Counted from the first letter of the stretch, positions 46,125 through 55,932 are shown. The stretch: DNA of 64,000 nucleotides from Aequorivita xiaoshiensis (GCF_022008395.1 NZ_JAIRBB010000011.1:1-64000); one strand, 5' to 3'. Notes: generated from the letters alone by a model not told the origin. Made by a program: numbers and translations.

Positions 46125-46261
46125 GATACTATTTTTTATTCTTTTATAAAGAATTCTACAAACAAACCTATCGATGCTGTTAGAGTATTACAACCCCTAA
46201 TGAGAATTTGGAGGTTTTGATTTAGAATTTGGAAAAATTGCTTTTTATATTATTAGACAAA

Positions 46262-46293
46262 TAAAAAACCCAGATATATGAATGACTGGATTT
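46262..46293 (-). terminator. Possible terminator of the LytTR regulator gene
   Basis: AAACCCAG / CTGGATTT stem with one mismatch and a T-run on the minus strand. Confidence 0.5.
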
Positions 46294-46338
46294 AAACATT
46301 TCAATTCTAGACAGCTTAGTTATCCATTATTATACTTT

Positions 46339-47097
46339 TTATTTAAAGCGGAGCATTGTCTCTAAAATTTCATTAATTTGTTTGGCTTTTTGACGCGACA
46401 CTGGAATCTCAACATCATCGTGCATAATTAAACTCCCTCCGTCGTGTTTTAAAATTCCTTTTACATACTGAGGGTTAATTAAATGGGATTGATGCACTCT
46501 TATAAAACCCTTTTCGTATAATAGCTCCTCTATTTCTTTTAATGTTCGGCTAATCAAAATCTTGTGTTGATCTTTACAAAATATATTAGTGTAATTACTA
46601 TCAGATTGACATCTCACTATATTTTGAATTTCAACAATCTTATATCCCACCCCCGTTGGGAGTGCTATTTGAGAAATGTCTCTTTTAGGATCCTGCATAT
46701 AATCATTGAGAATCTGCCACTGTTTGGTAGATGTTTTTTTCCGACGGCTTTCCCAACCAGATAATGCCTTTACAATACTTCTTTCTGTAATAGGTTTTAA
46801 AAGGTAATTTATAGCGCTATAGCGAAATGCTTTTATCGCATATTGATCATAAGCAGTTGTAAAAATTACATCAAAATCAATAGGAAGCAAATTATCTAAT
46901 AACGTAAATCCATTTAAATTGGGCATTTCGATATCTAGAAACAATAAATCAGGTGGATTTTTTTTAATAAACTCTAAGCCTTCGAGCGGATTTGTAAAAA
47001 TCCCCGTGATGGTATAATCTGAATGTGCCCTTTCTATTAAATGTTTTAATACATTAGTACAATGCGCCTCATCATCAATTATTATAATTTTTGTCAT
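46339..47097 (-). CDS. LytTR-family response regulator
   Basis: A 252-residue protein with an N-terminal receiver (acidic pair Asp8/Asp9, phosphoacceptor Asp55 in LLFLDIEMPN) and a C-terminal LytTR DNA-binding domain (about 145-250, with YTNIFCKDQHKILISRTLKE and FIRVHQSHLINPQYVKGI). It follows the kinase gene by 3 bp, so the two form a two-component pair. Targets are unknown; imperfect inverted repeats upstream of the kinase could be binding sites. Confidence 0.95.
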   Translation of the reverse strand: MTKIIIIDDEAHCTNVLKHLIERAHSDYTITGIFTNPLEGLEFIKKNPPDLLFLDIEMPNLNGFTLLDNLLPIDFDVIFTTAYDQYAIKAFRYSAINYLLKPITERSIVKALSGWESRRKKTSTKQWQILNDYMQDPKRDISQIALPTGVGYKIVEIQNIVRCQSDSNYTNIFCKDQHKILISRTLKEIEELLYEKGFIRVHQSHLINPQYVKGILKHDGGSLIMHDDVEIPVSRQKAKQINEILETMLRFK

Positions 47098-47100
47098 GAT

Positions 47101-49128
47101 TTAAGTTTCATAGGTTAATGTAATTTTTGTTCCTAAAACTACTTCATCTTTTTCAAGATCTGTAATTTTTAGACGTATTGACTTATCGCTCAAATGGTTA
47201 AAAAGTGTTAATCGATCTTGAACTAGACTTGTGCCCATAGCCTCATGTAATCTTTTTTTCTTGGCACTTTCCTTTCTGCCGATACCATTATCTAATATAG
47301 TGATTATTAAATCGTCAGAAGTATCAAATATAATCGATAATTTTTTCTCGGCTTTAAGACTTGGTTGCAAACCGTGCCAGATAGCATTTTCAACCAAAGG
47401 TTGCAACAACAATGGAGGTATTTGATATTGTGAAAGCTCCTCCTTGGACGCTACTTCAATATCATAAGAAAAGCTAGACCCCATTCGACTGCGCTCCAAA
47501 GAAAGATATAATTCTAAAATTTCCAACTCCTCTTCTACGGTAATTTGTTGATGTTTACTACTGTTTAGTATTCCTCGTAGTAAAGCAGAAAATTCATCTA
47601 GATAGGTAATTGCATCATCATTTCTAGAGGTCATTATTAAATGCTTAATAGCACTCAAACTATTAAAAATAAAGTGAGGGTTCATTTGTGAACGCAGCGC
47701 TATCATTTCTGTTTCTCTTATTTTCTGAGTAAATTCATCTTTAATTTTCTGTTCTCTATCTTTTTCAATCTCAGAATAAACCTTAATTAGTTCTTCAGTT
47801 TTTTTATGAACTTTCTCATCAAGCTTCCGATTCATATTTTCTTGCAAAGCTTGGTTTTCTTTTAATTGAACAATTAATTCTTTATTAGCTATAGTTTTTT
47901 CTTTTTGAAGTAGAAGTACATTTTCTCCTAATGCTAGTGAAAAACATATTACCTCAGCCAATAATCCTATTTGGAAGATGATATTTGGAGCTTGAGTAAA
48001 GTTGAAGAAGTGGCCTGGAACAAAATTCAATTCTGCATAAGCAACATAGGACGACAAAACTGCACCAATAAAAAAGAATGTTTGTCCTACTATAAAATAA
48101 CTGATAAGCGGATGTTTTACCTTATAAATAATCCAAAAAATCAAAATAAAATTAAGTGGAATAATTATTAATCTCACAATAATAAACACTGTTTCGGCAA
48201 ACATATTACCAAAGAAAAAATAGCTGAATATAAAATGTGAAAACGCATAAATAAAACAAAATCCCCCTAGGTATGATAATACTTTCGCTAGTAATTTATC
48301 ATAGTACTTAACTTTCAATAAATGTTTTATAAATAAAATATAAAACCCTATAAATACAAATTGAACAGGTTGAAAAGCAGAAGTGGAAAGTGTTGGAAAA
48401 TAAGTAAACAAATTACCAAAAGATGCTGAAGTAGTCCTCAATACTTGAAAACCATAAATTATTTGAAAAAATAAATATCCTATATAATACAGGTATAGTT
48501 TCTTCCAAAGCCGCAACCAAAACACCAGAGCAAAGATAAAAATTGTTGTTATGGTTATTATATAAATATATATGAAGGAAATTGATGCATCTTGTTTTGC
48601 ATTTATGTTATGCAATGTTTCCCAGTAACTAAGCTTGGAGTTAAGTGTGGGTGGATCTATTTTTTTGTTTAAAGGATTGTGTAACTCAATAAATACCTGA
48701 GAAGTTTGAAATGGATCTAGTGCTATTTCAGTAAAATAATAATCAGACTTGTTTGTGCGCTTTGGTAGGGGAATTAACCTTCCATTCTTAAATACCTTAA
48801 TTTCATTTTTAAATACCTGATATATAGTGTTACTTGGGGTGTCACTGTATATATAGTTGCGGATAGTGTCTTTGGAATTATTTTTTAAGTCGAATTTTAA
48901 CCAAAGCGCTTGTTTAGAGTTTACAGCCAATTCTGAACTGTAGGGCCTCCACGAAACACTCTCCTTAACATCTTTAAAGTTAGAACCTTTATCATTAATA
49001 AGCGCTTGAACCTCCTTACTATTGATGAGTTCAAATTTGGACACAATTGAGTCGGCCATTATTTGACCCTGTAACGATGTCAAATTAGCTAAAAGACAAA
49101 AAACAAATAAAACAATGGAAGTTCTCAT
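47101..49128 (-). CDS. LytS-type sensor histidine kinase with 7TMR-DISM sensor
   Basis: A 675-residue kinase. Start at ATG 49128 gives a signal peptide (MRTSIVLFVFCLLANLTSLQGQ); the longer frame hides it. Residues about 30-170 are a 7TMR-DISM extracellular domain, followed by seven helices (about 183-405), a coiled coil (405-470) and a His_kinase domain with His485 in MNPHFIFNS, then the ATP-binding LVENAIWHG and NGIG. It pairs with the LytTR regulator 3 bp downstream. The ligand is unknown. Confidence 0.93.
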   Translation of the reverse strand: MRTSIVLFVFCLLANLTSLQGQIMADSIVSKFELINSKEVQALINDKGSNFKDVKESVSWRPYSSELAVNSKQALWLKFDLKNNSKDTIRNYIYSDTPSNTIYQVFKNEIKVFKNGRLIPLPKRTNKSDYYFTEIALDPFQTSQVFIELHNPLNKKIDPPTLNSKLSYWETLHNINAKQDASISFIYIYIITITTIFIFALVFWLRLWKKLYLYYIGYLFFQIIYGFQVLRTTSASFGNLFTYFPTLSTSAFQPVQFVFIGFYILFIKHLLKVKYYDKLLAKVLSYLGGFCFIYAFSHFIFSYFFFGNMFAETVFIIVRLIIIPLNFILIFWIIYKVKHPLISYFIVGQTFFFIGAVLSSYVAYAELNFVPGHFFNFTQAPNIIFQIGLLAEVICFSLALGENVLLLQKEKTIANKELIVQLKENQALQENMNRKLDEKVHKKTEELIKVYSEIEKDREQKIKDEFTQKIRETEMIALRSQMNPHFIFNSLSAIKHLIMTSRNDDAITYLDEFSALLRGILNSSKHQQITVEEELEILELYLSLERSRMGSSFSYDIEVASKEELSQYQIPPLLLQPLVENAIWHGLQPSLKAEKKLSIIFDTSDDLIITILDNGIGRKESAKKKRLHEAMGTSLVQDRLTLFNHLSDKSIRLKITDLEKDEVVLGTKITLTYET

Positions 49129-49192
49129 GTCTGTAGCTAATATACCATTATACCCCCGCTTACACCTTAACATTTTAGTAAATAGCGGCTAT

Positions 49193-49261
49193 AAATTAGT
49201 ATTTGGGAAATTAAAACACATTTAAACCGAATACTCAGTAAGATGAACCAAATACTAATTT
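49193..49261. repeat. 14-bp inverted repeat upstream of the kinase gene
   Basis: AAATTAGTATTTGG (49193-49206) and CCAAATACTAATTT (49248-49261) are perfect inverted copies, 41 bp apart. The right arm overlaps a second palindrome ACCAAAT / ATTTGGT (49247-49264). The repeat lies in the predicted 5-prime leader of the kinase mRNA; it may be a regulator site or RNA structure. Confidence 0.6.
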
Positions 49262-49264
49262 GGT

Positions 49265-49296
49265 ATTGATACTACCTTATATCAAAGGTATATTTG
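49265..49296 (+). promoter_or_regulatory. Two-box promoter in front of the candidate small RNA
   Basis: ATTG (49265-49268), 20 bp, TATATTTG (49289-49296). No protein gene starts within reach; it reads into the hairpin/terminator stretch. Confidence 0.55.
49283..49290 (-). promoter_or_regulatory. -7 box, probable kinase promoter overlapping the plus-strand one
   Basis: Minus-strand TACCTTTG fits TAnnTTTG and overlaps TATATTTG of the plus strand, so transcription could not start in both directions at the same time. Confidence 0.45.
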
Positions 49297-49302
49297 TTTC
49301 AA

Positions 49303-49511
49303 TATTATTTTTTATACTGCGTTTAATAGCGCAATAGAGTTTAATAACTTAGTGAAAAAAGTTAACATTTGTTTGTTTATTAAGTTTAATTAGAGGGGGA
49401 CTCCACTGTTATATTTTAAAGAGCCGAATTCTCTATATAACAGTGGAGTATAAAACTAACCAAATTCAACATGCCTTTCCAAAGCAATTGCTGCATTGGA
49501 AAGGCTTTTTA
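49303..49511 (+). ncRNA. Candidate small RNA
   Basis: A stretch of about 205 nt between a two-box promoter and a terminator. It has no plausible reading frame; its centre is a long hairpin ACTCCACTGTTATA / TATAACAGTGGAGT (49400-49449) with a small inner AGAG / CTCT stem, followed by a GC-rich terminator hairpin. No match to 6S RNA, tmRNA, SRP RNA or tRNA was recognised. The kinase gene and the downstream 49559 gene both have their own promoters, so the terminator would otherwise be unexplained. Exact ends are inferred. Confidence 0.45.
49473..49510 (+). terminator. Rho-independent terminator
   Basis: GCCTTTCCAA / TTGGAAAGGC stem followed by TTTTT. Confidence 0.85.
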
Positions 49512-49542
49512 ATTGTTGAAGCTTTTTAATTCAGTACCTTTG
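49512..49542 (+). promoter_or_regulatory. Two-box promoter of the 49559 gene
   Basis: ATTG (49512-49515), 19 bp, TACCTTTG (49535-49542); 16 bp before the ATG. It starts immediately after the preceding terminator. Confidence 0.65.
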
Positions 49543-49558
49543 ATATAAAAGTGTCGAG

Positions 49559-49861
49559 ATGGGCTATTCAAGATTCAAACTTCCTAAAACAGTCTTATCT
49601 ACCATCAGTGCGCTTTATGTGTTTCTGATGATTGCTACCTATATTCTTTACTATAAGGAGCCTGTTATTGTGTGTGCCGAACGGATGCTAATAGCCCAAG
49701 GTTTTGCTATGGTTATTCAAATAATTTTGAATTACATCGCATATCGCTCAAAAAACAAAGTTGTAATTCTCACCATCATATTTATAAGTACTATGCTCTT
49801 TTTAGGAGCTCTCTCTGGATTTTTCAACCTTGGATTAATGTGTGAATTCTATGGATACTAA
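49559..49861 (+). CDS. Small membrane protein of unknown function
   Basis: A 100-residue protein with three hydrophobic segments (about 12-30, 42-60, 68-92) and a short loop RSKNK. No family recognised. The end overlaps the start of the glycosyltransferase gene (ATG 49851), so they are probably translated together, which hints at an envelope-related role. Confidence 0.75.
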   Translation: MGYSRFKLPKTVLSTISALYVFLMIATYILYYKEPVIVCAERMLIAQGFAMVIQIILNYIAYRSKNKVVILTIIFISTMLFLGALSGFFNLGLMCEFYGY

Positions 49862-51152
49862 TTTGAATACAAAAAAACTTCTAATTATAGGCCATACATA
49901 CCCTGAGCCTTCAACTACCGCAGCGGGCGGGAGAATGATGCAATTGATTAAACTCTTCAATGAAAGTAATTATGAAATAACCTTTGGAAGTACTGCTTCA
50001 AAAAATGAAAAATCGGCGAACCTAATAGCTCAAGATATTACTATTAAAAACATAAAGCTCAACGACTCTACATTTGATGATTTTGTAAAAGAAATAAATC
50101 CAACGGTAGTAATGTTTGATCGCTTTATTACTGAAGAACAATTTGGTTGGCGCGTATCTGAAAACTGTCCAAATGCATTAAAAATTTTAGATACAGAGGA
50201 TCTGCACTTCTTAAGAAACGCAAGAAAGGAAGCTATTAAAAAAAATAAACCAGTTTCTGTCGCAAATCTATTCTCAGATTCTGCAAAAAGGGAACTCGCA
50301 AGTATTTTAAGATGTGACCTCTCTTTAATAATTTCAGAATATGAAATTATGCTCTTAAAGAACTCTTTTAATATTTCCTCTGATATACTTTTTTATCTTC
50401 CATTGCTGGCTGACGCTAATACGGAATTCAAAAACAGTGTTTCATTTACAGAAAGAAAAAACTTTTTAGCTATCGGAAATTTATTGCATCCGCCTAATGT
50501 AGATTCCGTTTTACAACTGAAAAAATTATGGCCTAAAATAAAAAGGCAAATACCCTCAGCTGAACTCCACGTTTACGGTGCGTATGCTCCTCAGCAAATT
50601 CTTCAACTTAATAATAAAAAAGAAGGTTTTATTATACAAGGTTGGGCAGAAGACGTTAACGAAATAATGAATAATTATCGTGTTCAACTTGCTCCAATAC
50701 GTTTTGGTGCTGGATTAAAAGGAAAACTTTTTGATGCAATGCAATTTGGCTTGCCGTCTATTACTACTAAAGTTGGCGCTGAAGGTTTATATGGAAATTT
50801 AGCCTATGGTGGAGTTATAACCACTTCGGATGAAAATTTCATCACTAACGCAGTCGAACTGTATTCAGATGAAAACGCCTGGCAAAATGCTCAGAAAAAT
50901 GGTTTTAAAATTATTGAAAAACGTTTTTTAGGTGAATTATTCTCCGAAAAACTCAATGCGAAAATTACTACCCTTGTTAAAACCATAACAAAACACCGAC
51001 AAGAAAATTTCTTGGGTCAGGTGATACAGCATCACACACTACAGAGCACAAAGTACTTAAGTAAATGGATTGAAACTAAAAATCAAATTCCTCAAAATTC
51101 ATCACCAGTTTGTTTTGCAAATAGTGATGAAGTACGCGATGAGTACAAGTAG
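49851..51152 (+). CDS. Glycosyltransferase (GT-B fold, GT4-like)
   Basis: A 433-residue protein from ATG 49851 (MDTNLNTKKLLIIGHTYPEPS); GTG 49842 is the alternative. The N-terminal part TTAAGGRMMQLIKLF is the GT-B acceptor side; the C-terminal donor-binding half has LAPIRFGAGLKGKLFDAMQF and GLPSITTKVGAEGL, the usual nucleotide-sugar-binding segment of GT1/GT4 enzymes. Cytoplasmic or membrane-associated. The substrate is unknown; it lacks any neighbours of a polysaccharide cluster. Confidence 0.88.
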   Translation: MDTNLNTKKLLIIGHTYPEPSTTAAGGRMMQLIKLFNESNYEITFGSTASKNEKSANLIAQDITIKNIKLNDSTFDDFVKEINPTVVMFDRFITEEQFGWRVSENCPNALKILDTEDLHFLRNARKEAIKKNKPVSVANLFSDSAKRELASILRCDLSLIISEYEIMLLKNSFNISSDILFYLPLLADANTEFKNSVSFTERKNFLAIGNLLHPPNVDSVLQLKKLWPKIKRQIPSAELHVYGAYAPQQILQLNNKKEGFIIQGWAEDVNEIMNNYRVQLAPIRFGAGLKGKLFDAMQFGLPSITTKVGAEGLYGNLAYGGVITTSDENFITNAVELYSDENAWQNAQKNGFKIIEKRFLGELFSEKLNAKITTLVKTITKHRQENFLGQVIQHHTLQSTKYLSKWIETKNQIPQNSSPVCFANSDEVRDEYK

Positions 51153-51262
51153 TTAATTTCCCTAAAATACATTATAAGAATAAACCCATTGCGTAGCTTT
51201 GTGAAGTAGCAATATTGATTTACGCTAAATTTAATTCAACAGTAAAACACCAATCACTATCA

Positions 51263-51907
51263 ATGATTCTAAAAAGAATTTTTCAAGTTATAATATTGAT
51301 CTTCTTAAGTGTATTTTTTTTGACTTTTTATTCCAATTATACAATTACAAATACAAGTAAAGGCAAGACGTTCAATAGCGCAAACTCCATAAAGAAAAAT
51401 AGCGTTGGCGTAGTATTAGGAACAGCAAAGTACTATAAAGATGGAGGAATAAACTTATATTTTAAATATAGAATTGATGCAGCTGTAGAATTATTTAAGA
51501 ATGATAAAATTGATTTTATCTTGGTGAGCGGCGATAACAGCTCGAAGAGCTATAATGAGCCAAAAACATTTAAGAGGGAATTGATTAAACGCGGCATACC
51601 CGAAGATGTAATATTCTTGGACTATGCTGGCTTTAGAACTTTAGACTCTGTTATCCGTGCTCATGTTATCTTTAGTCAGGATAGTTTTACTGTAATTTCA
51701 CAACAGTTTCACAATGAACGCGCTATATATCTCGCCGAAAAAAACGGTTTAACCGTAATTGGTTATAATGCAAAGGATGTGGGTGGAAGAAATGGTTTTA
51801 AGGTGAAGCTACGCGAGTATTTCGCAAGAACGAAAGCTTTTCTAGATATCATTTTCAATGTTGAACCTAAGTTTTACGGTGAAAAAGTTGAAATTAAATC
51901 TGTTTAA
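51263..51907 (+). CDS. SanA/YdcF-like DUF218 membrane protein
   Basis: A 214-residue protein with one N-terminal transmembrane helix (about 7-24) and a DUF218 domain (VGVVLGTAKYYKDGGINLYF, ILVSGDNSSKSYNEP, TVISQQFHNERA). The SanA branch of this family affects envelope permeability to vancomycin. ATG 51263 is chosen since the earlier in-frame part is not conserved. Monocistronic. Confidence 0.88.
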   Translation: MILKRIFQVIILIFLSVFFLTFYSNYTITNTSKGKTFNSANSIKKNSVGVVLGTAKYYKDGGINLYFKYRIDAAVELFKNDKIDFILVSGDNSSKSYNEPKTFKRELIKRGIPEDVIFLDYAGFRTLDSVIRAHVIFSQDSFTVISQQFHNERAIYLAEKNGLTVIGYNAKDVGGRNGFKVKLREYFARTKAFLDIIFNVEPKFYGEKVEIKSV

Positions 51908-51946
51908 TAAACGAATCACTCTAATAGATAACCGAAAAATTATTTA

Positions 51947-52522
51947 ATGAATTTCAAATACATAGACGATCAAAATTTTAGCAATATTGACACTTCGAAA
52001 GACAAATTAGAAGTAGCCGAATATGAATTCTGCACTTTTACACATTGCAATTTTGCTAATAGCAACCTTTCTGGAAGTAGATTTTCAGACTGTAAGTTTG
52101 TAGATTGTAATTTCAGCAATAGCAATTTGTCTAAGGTATCCTTTCAGGATGTTAGGTTTAAAAATTGTAAAATGTTAGGGTTGCAATTTGATTCATGTAA
52201 TGACTTTGGATTTGCTGTTTCGTTTGATGAATGCCATTTAGAGCATTCGATATTCTTTAAAATGAAGTTGAGCAGAAGTATTTTTAAAAATTCACAATTG
52301 CAATTTGTAGATTTTACTGAAGCAGACTTAAAAGGTGTAAAGCTTACGGGATGTAATTTTAAAAATGCAACTTTTCAAAACACGAATTTGGAAAAAGCTG
52401 ATTTTCGAGAAGCTAAAAATTATTCTATTGATCCTGAACAAAACAGATTAAAAGGCGCTAAATTTTCATTACCTAGTGTAATTGGACTTTTAGATAAATT
52501 TCAAATTGAAATTCATAATTAA
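51947..52522 (+). CDS. Pentapeptide-repeat protein, Qnr/McbG-like
   Basis: A 191-residue right-handed quadrilateral beta-helix predicted from A(D/N)LXX-type repeats running from about residue 25 to 160 (CNFANSNLSGSRFSDCKF, then DLKGVKLTGCNFKNATFQ). The C-terminal NRLKGAKFSLPSVIGLL resembles the Qnr C-terminal helix region. Such proteins can protect DNA gyrase from toxins or quinolones; activity here is not shown by the sequence. Confidence 0.85.
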   Translation: MNFKYIDDQNFSNIDTSKDKLEVAEYEFCTFTHCNFANSNLSGSRFSDCKFVDCNFSNSNLSKVSFQDVRFKNCKMLGLQFDSCNDFGFAVSFDECHLEHSIFFKMKLSRSIFKNSQLQFVDFTEADLKGVKLTGCNFKNATFQNTNLEKADFREAKNYSIDPEQNRLKGAKFSLPSVIGLLDKFQIEIHN

Positions 52523-52571
52523 TATACGTTAAGCATTAGCTAACTAATTATCAGTTCTCACTTCAATTCAC

Positions 52572-52579
52572 TATTTTTG
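52572..52579 (+). promoter_or_regulatory. -7 box of uvrB
   Basis: TATTTTTG fits TAnnTTTG, 21 bp before the ATG. Confidence 0.55.
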
Positions 52580-52600
52580 TAAAGCTTTGAAAAAGAACAT

Positions 52601-54598
52601 ATGAAGTTTAAAATAGAATCAGAATTTCAACCCACTGGTGACCAACCACAGGCTATAAAATCATTAGTTGAAGGCCTCAATTCCGACGAAAAATATCAAA
52701 CACTTTTGGGTGTAACTGGTTCGGGAAAAACTTTTACTGTTGCTAATGTTGTAGAACAAGTACAAAAGCCTACTTTGGTTTTAGCCCATAATAAAACTCT
52801 TGCGGCTCAGCTTTATACGGAGTTTAAAAATCTGTTTCCAAATAATGCAGTAGAATATTTTGTATCCTACTACGATTATTATCAGCCAGAAGCTTTTATT
52901 CCTAGCAGCGGAACCTATATTGAAAAAGATCTTTCTATAAATGAAGAAATAGAAAAAATGCGATTAAGCACTACTTCTGCCCTATTATCTGGACGAAGAG
53001 ATGTGTTAGTAGTTTCTTCCGTTTCGTGTTTATACGGTATTGGTAACCCTGTTGAATTTAAGAAAAACGTTATTTCATTAGAAAAAGGACAAATAATTTC
53101 GCGAACCAAGTTACTTCACCGTTTGGTTCAAAGTCTTTATTCTAGAACTGAAGCCGAATTTAATCACGGACGATTCCGAATAAAAGGAGATACCGTTGAT
53201 ATCTTTCCAGGTTATGCCGATGATGCATTTAGAATTCATTTTTTTGGAGATGAAATTGAGGAAATTGAAGTATTTGATCCTTTAAATAACAGCATAAAAG
53301 CGAAGTATGATCGATTAAATATTTATCCTGCCAATATGTTCGTAACCTCACCAGATGTGTTACAAAATGCTATTAAGAGCATTCAGGATGATTTAATTTT
53401 ACAAATAGAATATTTTAAAGAAATCGGGAAGCACTTAGAAGCAAAGCGACTAGAAGAGCGAACCAATTTCGATCTTGAAATGATTCGCGAACTAGGGTAT
53501 TGTAGCGGAATTGAAAACTATTCGCGTTACTTAGACCAACGTTTGCCTGGTACTCGTCCTTTCTGCCTATTAGACTATTTTCCTGATGATTATTTGATGG
53601 TAGTCGATGAAAGCCACGTTTCTATCCCCCAGGTTGGCGCTATGTATGGGGGTGACCGTTCTAGAAAAGAAAATTTGGTTGAATACGGATTCCGTTTACC
53701 AGCTGCAATGGATAACAGACCACTTAAGTTTGAAGAATTTGAAGCTATTCAAAATCAAGTTATTTATGTGAGTGCAACTCCTGCCGACTACGAATTGGAA
53801 AAGAGCGGCGGTGTGTTTGTAGAGCAAATTATACGCCCAACAGGACTTTTGGACCCACCAATTGAGGTTCGACCTAGCCTCAATCAAATAGATGATTTAC
53901 TGGAAGAAATCCAACTTCGTATTGAAAAAGACGAAAGGGTTTTAGTTACTACTTTAACTAAAAGAATGGCAGAAGAGCTTACCAAGTATTTGATTCGTGT
54001 ACAGGTAAGAACTCGTTATATCCACAGTGATGTTGATACTTTGGAACGTGTAGAAATTATGCAGGATTTACGTCTTGGTCTTTTTGATGTATTAGTAGGT
54101 GTAAACCTTCTTCGTGAAGGGTTGGACTTGCCAGAAGTTTCATTGGTAGCTATTTTAGATGCTGATAAGGAAGGGTTTTTAAGAAGCGGGCGCTCTCTAA
54201 CCCAAACCGTAGGTCGTGCTGCTAGAAATCTGAATGGTAAAGCCATAATGTATGCTGATAAAATAACTAAAAGTATGCAAGAGACAATTGATAGTACCAA
54301 CTACAAAAGAGAAAAGCAAATTGCATACAATAAAAAACATGGTATCACGCCAACAGCAATTAAAAAGTCTTTTGAAAATTCACTAACCAAGTCTAAACAA
54401 GAAGCATATTCGTTTGAAACAGCTGAAAGCCTTGCTGCAGAATCTGAAGTGGAATACCTGACTAAAGCTCAAATTGAAAAGAAAATCCGAGATACTCGTA
54501 AAGCAATGGAAAAGTCGGCAAAAGAGTTAGATTTTATGATGGCTGCTAAACTTCGTGATAAAATTAAAACATATCAAAAACAGCTAGAGGAGGTCTGA
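52601..54598 (+). CDS. uvrB: Excinuclease ABC subunit B
   Basis: A 665-residue helicase-like subunit of nucleotide excision repair. Walker [13 protein letters not shown] (36-47), the beta-hairpin region [25 protein letters not shown] box in [16 protein letters not shown], and the C-terminal UVR domain (about 625-660) are all present. Full length, normal size. No other uvr gene is nearby. Confidence 0.98.
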   Translation: MKFKIESEFQPTGDQPQAIKSLVEGLNSDEKYQTLLGVTGSGKTFTVANVVEQVQKPTLVLAHNKTLAAQLYTEFKNLFPNNAVEYFVSYYDYYQPEAFIPSSGTYIEKDLSINEEIEKMRLSTTSALLSGRRDVLVVSSVSCLYGIGNPVEFKKNVISLEKGQIISRTKLLHRLVQSLYSRTEAEFNHGRFRIKGDTVDIFPGYADDAFRIHFFGDEIEEIEVFDPLNNSIKAKYDRLNIYPANMFVTSPDVLQNAIKSIQDDLILQIEYFKEIGKHLEAKRLEERTNFDLEMIRELGYCSGIENYSRYLDQRLPGTRPFCLLDYFPDDYLMVVDESHVSIPQVGAMYGGDRSRKENLVEYGFRLPAAMDNRPLKFEEFEAIQNQVIYVSATPADYELEKSGGVFVEQIIRPTGLLDPPIEVRPSLNQIDDLLEEIQLRIEKDERVLVTTLTKRMAEELTKYLIRVQVRTRYIHSDVDTLERVEIMQDLRLGLFDVLVGVNLLREGLDLPEVSLVAILDADKEGFLRSGRSLTQTVGRAARNLNGKAIMYADKITKSMQETIDSTNYKREKQIAYNKKHGITPTAIKKSFENSLTKSKQEAYSFETAESLAAESEVEYLTKAQIEKKIRDTRKAMEKSAKELDFMMAAKLRDKIKTYQKQLEEV

Positions 54599-54662
54599 GT
54601 ATTTTAAAATATTCTTTTTATATTATAGTCAGCAGTATATTAACAAGAGAATTAATTTTACA

Positions 54663-55313
54663 ATGCTTTTAACGACTTTCATAAAATCTATTTTGTATTT
54701 TACTCTTTCTATGATTTCAACTCAAAATATCAATTTAGATAACAAAATAATTCCAGAGAACATTAAAAAAGAGGTAATCGAAGCAATTTCGTATTATCCT
54801 GAACTTTATGACACTTCCATAGAGTTTAAATTTAAGAACAATATAAAAAAGTCTACAATGCAAGCTCAACCTCGGTTTGCAAGTTTTTTTAAATCGAAAG
54901 AAAACAGGGAATATGTGATTCTAATTAGTAGAAACATTCAAATTGAAGGTGAAAAATTCACCATAGACGACATTCCTTCCGATGTAATAATTGGTTGGAT
55001 TGGCCATGAACTAGGTCATGTTATGGACTATCGCAATAGAACGAATGTTGGAATGCTAATATTTGGGGTGAAATATCTTTTCTCTTCAGCACATATCAAA
55101 GAAGTAGAGCGCGCAGCAGATACTTACGCTATTGCTCACGGTATGGGTGATTATATTTTAAAAACAAAAAACTTTATACTCGATAACGCCAATCTTTCTG
55201 AGAAATATAAAGAACGCATTCGAAGACTTTACATTTCACCTGAAGAAGTTATGGAACTAATCAACAAAAATAAAATTGAGGAAGAAATTGAAATGGTAGA
55301 AAAAGAAGGATAG
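54663..55313 (+). CDS. Small predicted zinc metallopeptidase-like protein
   Basis: A 216-residue protein with a hydrophobic N-terminus (about 3-20) and HELGH (115-119) in WIGHELGHVMDYRNR, an HExxH zinc site. A downstream EVERAADTYAIAHGM could supply the third ligand (Glu or Asp), as in gluzincins. No named family was recognised. Its first residues may be a signal anchor. Function not known. Confidence 0.75.
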   Translation: MLLTTFIKSILYFTLSMISTQNINLDNKIIPENIKKEVIEAISYYPELYDTSIEFKFKNNIKKSTMQAQPRFASFFKSKENREYVILISRNIQIEGEKFTIDDIPSDVIIGWIGHELGHVMDYRNRTNVGMLIFGVKYLFSSAHIKEVERAADTYAIAHGMGDYILKTKNFILDNANLSEKYKERIRRLYISPEEVMELINKNKIEEEIEMVEKEG

Positions 55314-55426
55314 ATCTATTTTTGGACTTAAAAGAATCAAGTTAAATGTATGAAATAAAAATATATGCTTTCGAAATTAAACTAGCCAAATTTTAAACCA
55401 AAACTATTAGATACTAATTTTAAATA

Positions 55427-55840
55427 ATGGAGATAGAAAAGGACTATATAAAACGAGAAATTCAAAAACTCAATTTAATATTAGTCAGTTTAATTGATAA
55501 AATTAGTGGTATTAATTCAAGTAATGCAAACAACGAAATTAGCAGTATAAATGAAGTTCTAGAAAAAGAATTTGACTTAACATTAGAAAAAATATCTAAT
55601 ATCAATACTACAGACTTAATAAAACATATTTCGACGTTACATGAATCTCATATTGAAAAAATCGTAAAATTATTATATCAGTTTGTGGTTAAAATACAAT
55701 CTCTTGATTTAAAAGAAAATTATGAATTAAATAAAACTGCTGAAAAAGGAATTATTATTATTGAATTCTTAAACCAAAAATCAAAACTTTTTTCAGTCGA
55801 AAGAATGAATATGAAGAAGACGTTGCAACTATATCTATAG
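55427..55840 (+). CDS. Hypothetical coiled-coil protein
   Basis: A 137-residue protein, mostly helical and rich in Lys/Glu/Ile/Asn, with heptad-like spacing in the first 100 residues. No signal or known motif. It lies between the metallopeptidase-like gene and the convergent GH3 gene and has a plausible ATG; low GC (AT-rich composition stands out). Function unknown. Confidence 0.6.
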   Translation: MEIEKDYIKREIQKLNLILVSLIDKISGINSSNANNEISSINEVLEKEFDLTLEKISNINTTDLIKHISTLHESHIEKIVKLLYQFVVKIQSLDLKENYELNKTAEKGIIIIEFLNQKSKLFSVERMNMKKTLQLYL

Positions 55841-55932
55841 GCAATAACATGTTTTTAAACATTAATTAAACATTGCACATTTTCAATATCGATTATTTGT
55901 TATCAAATTGCGTTAAGTAACTATTCGCCTGC

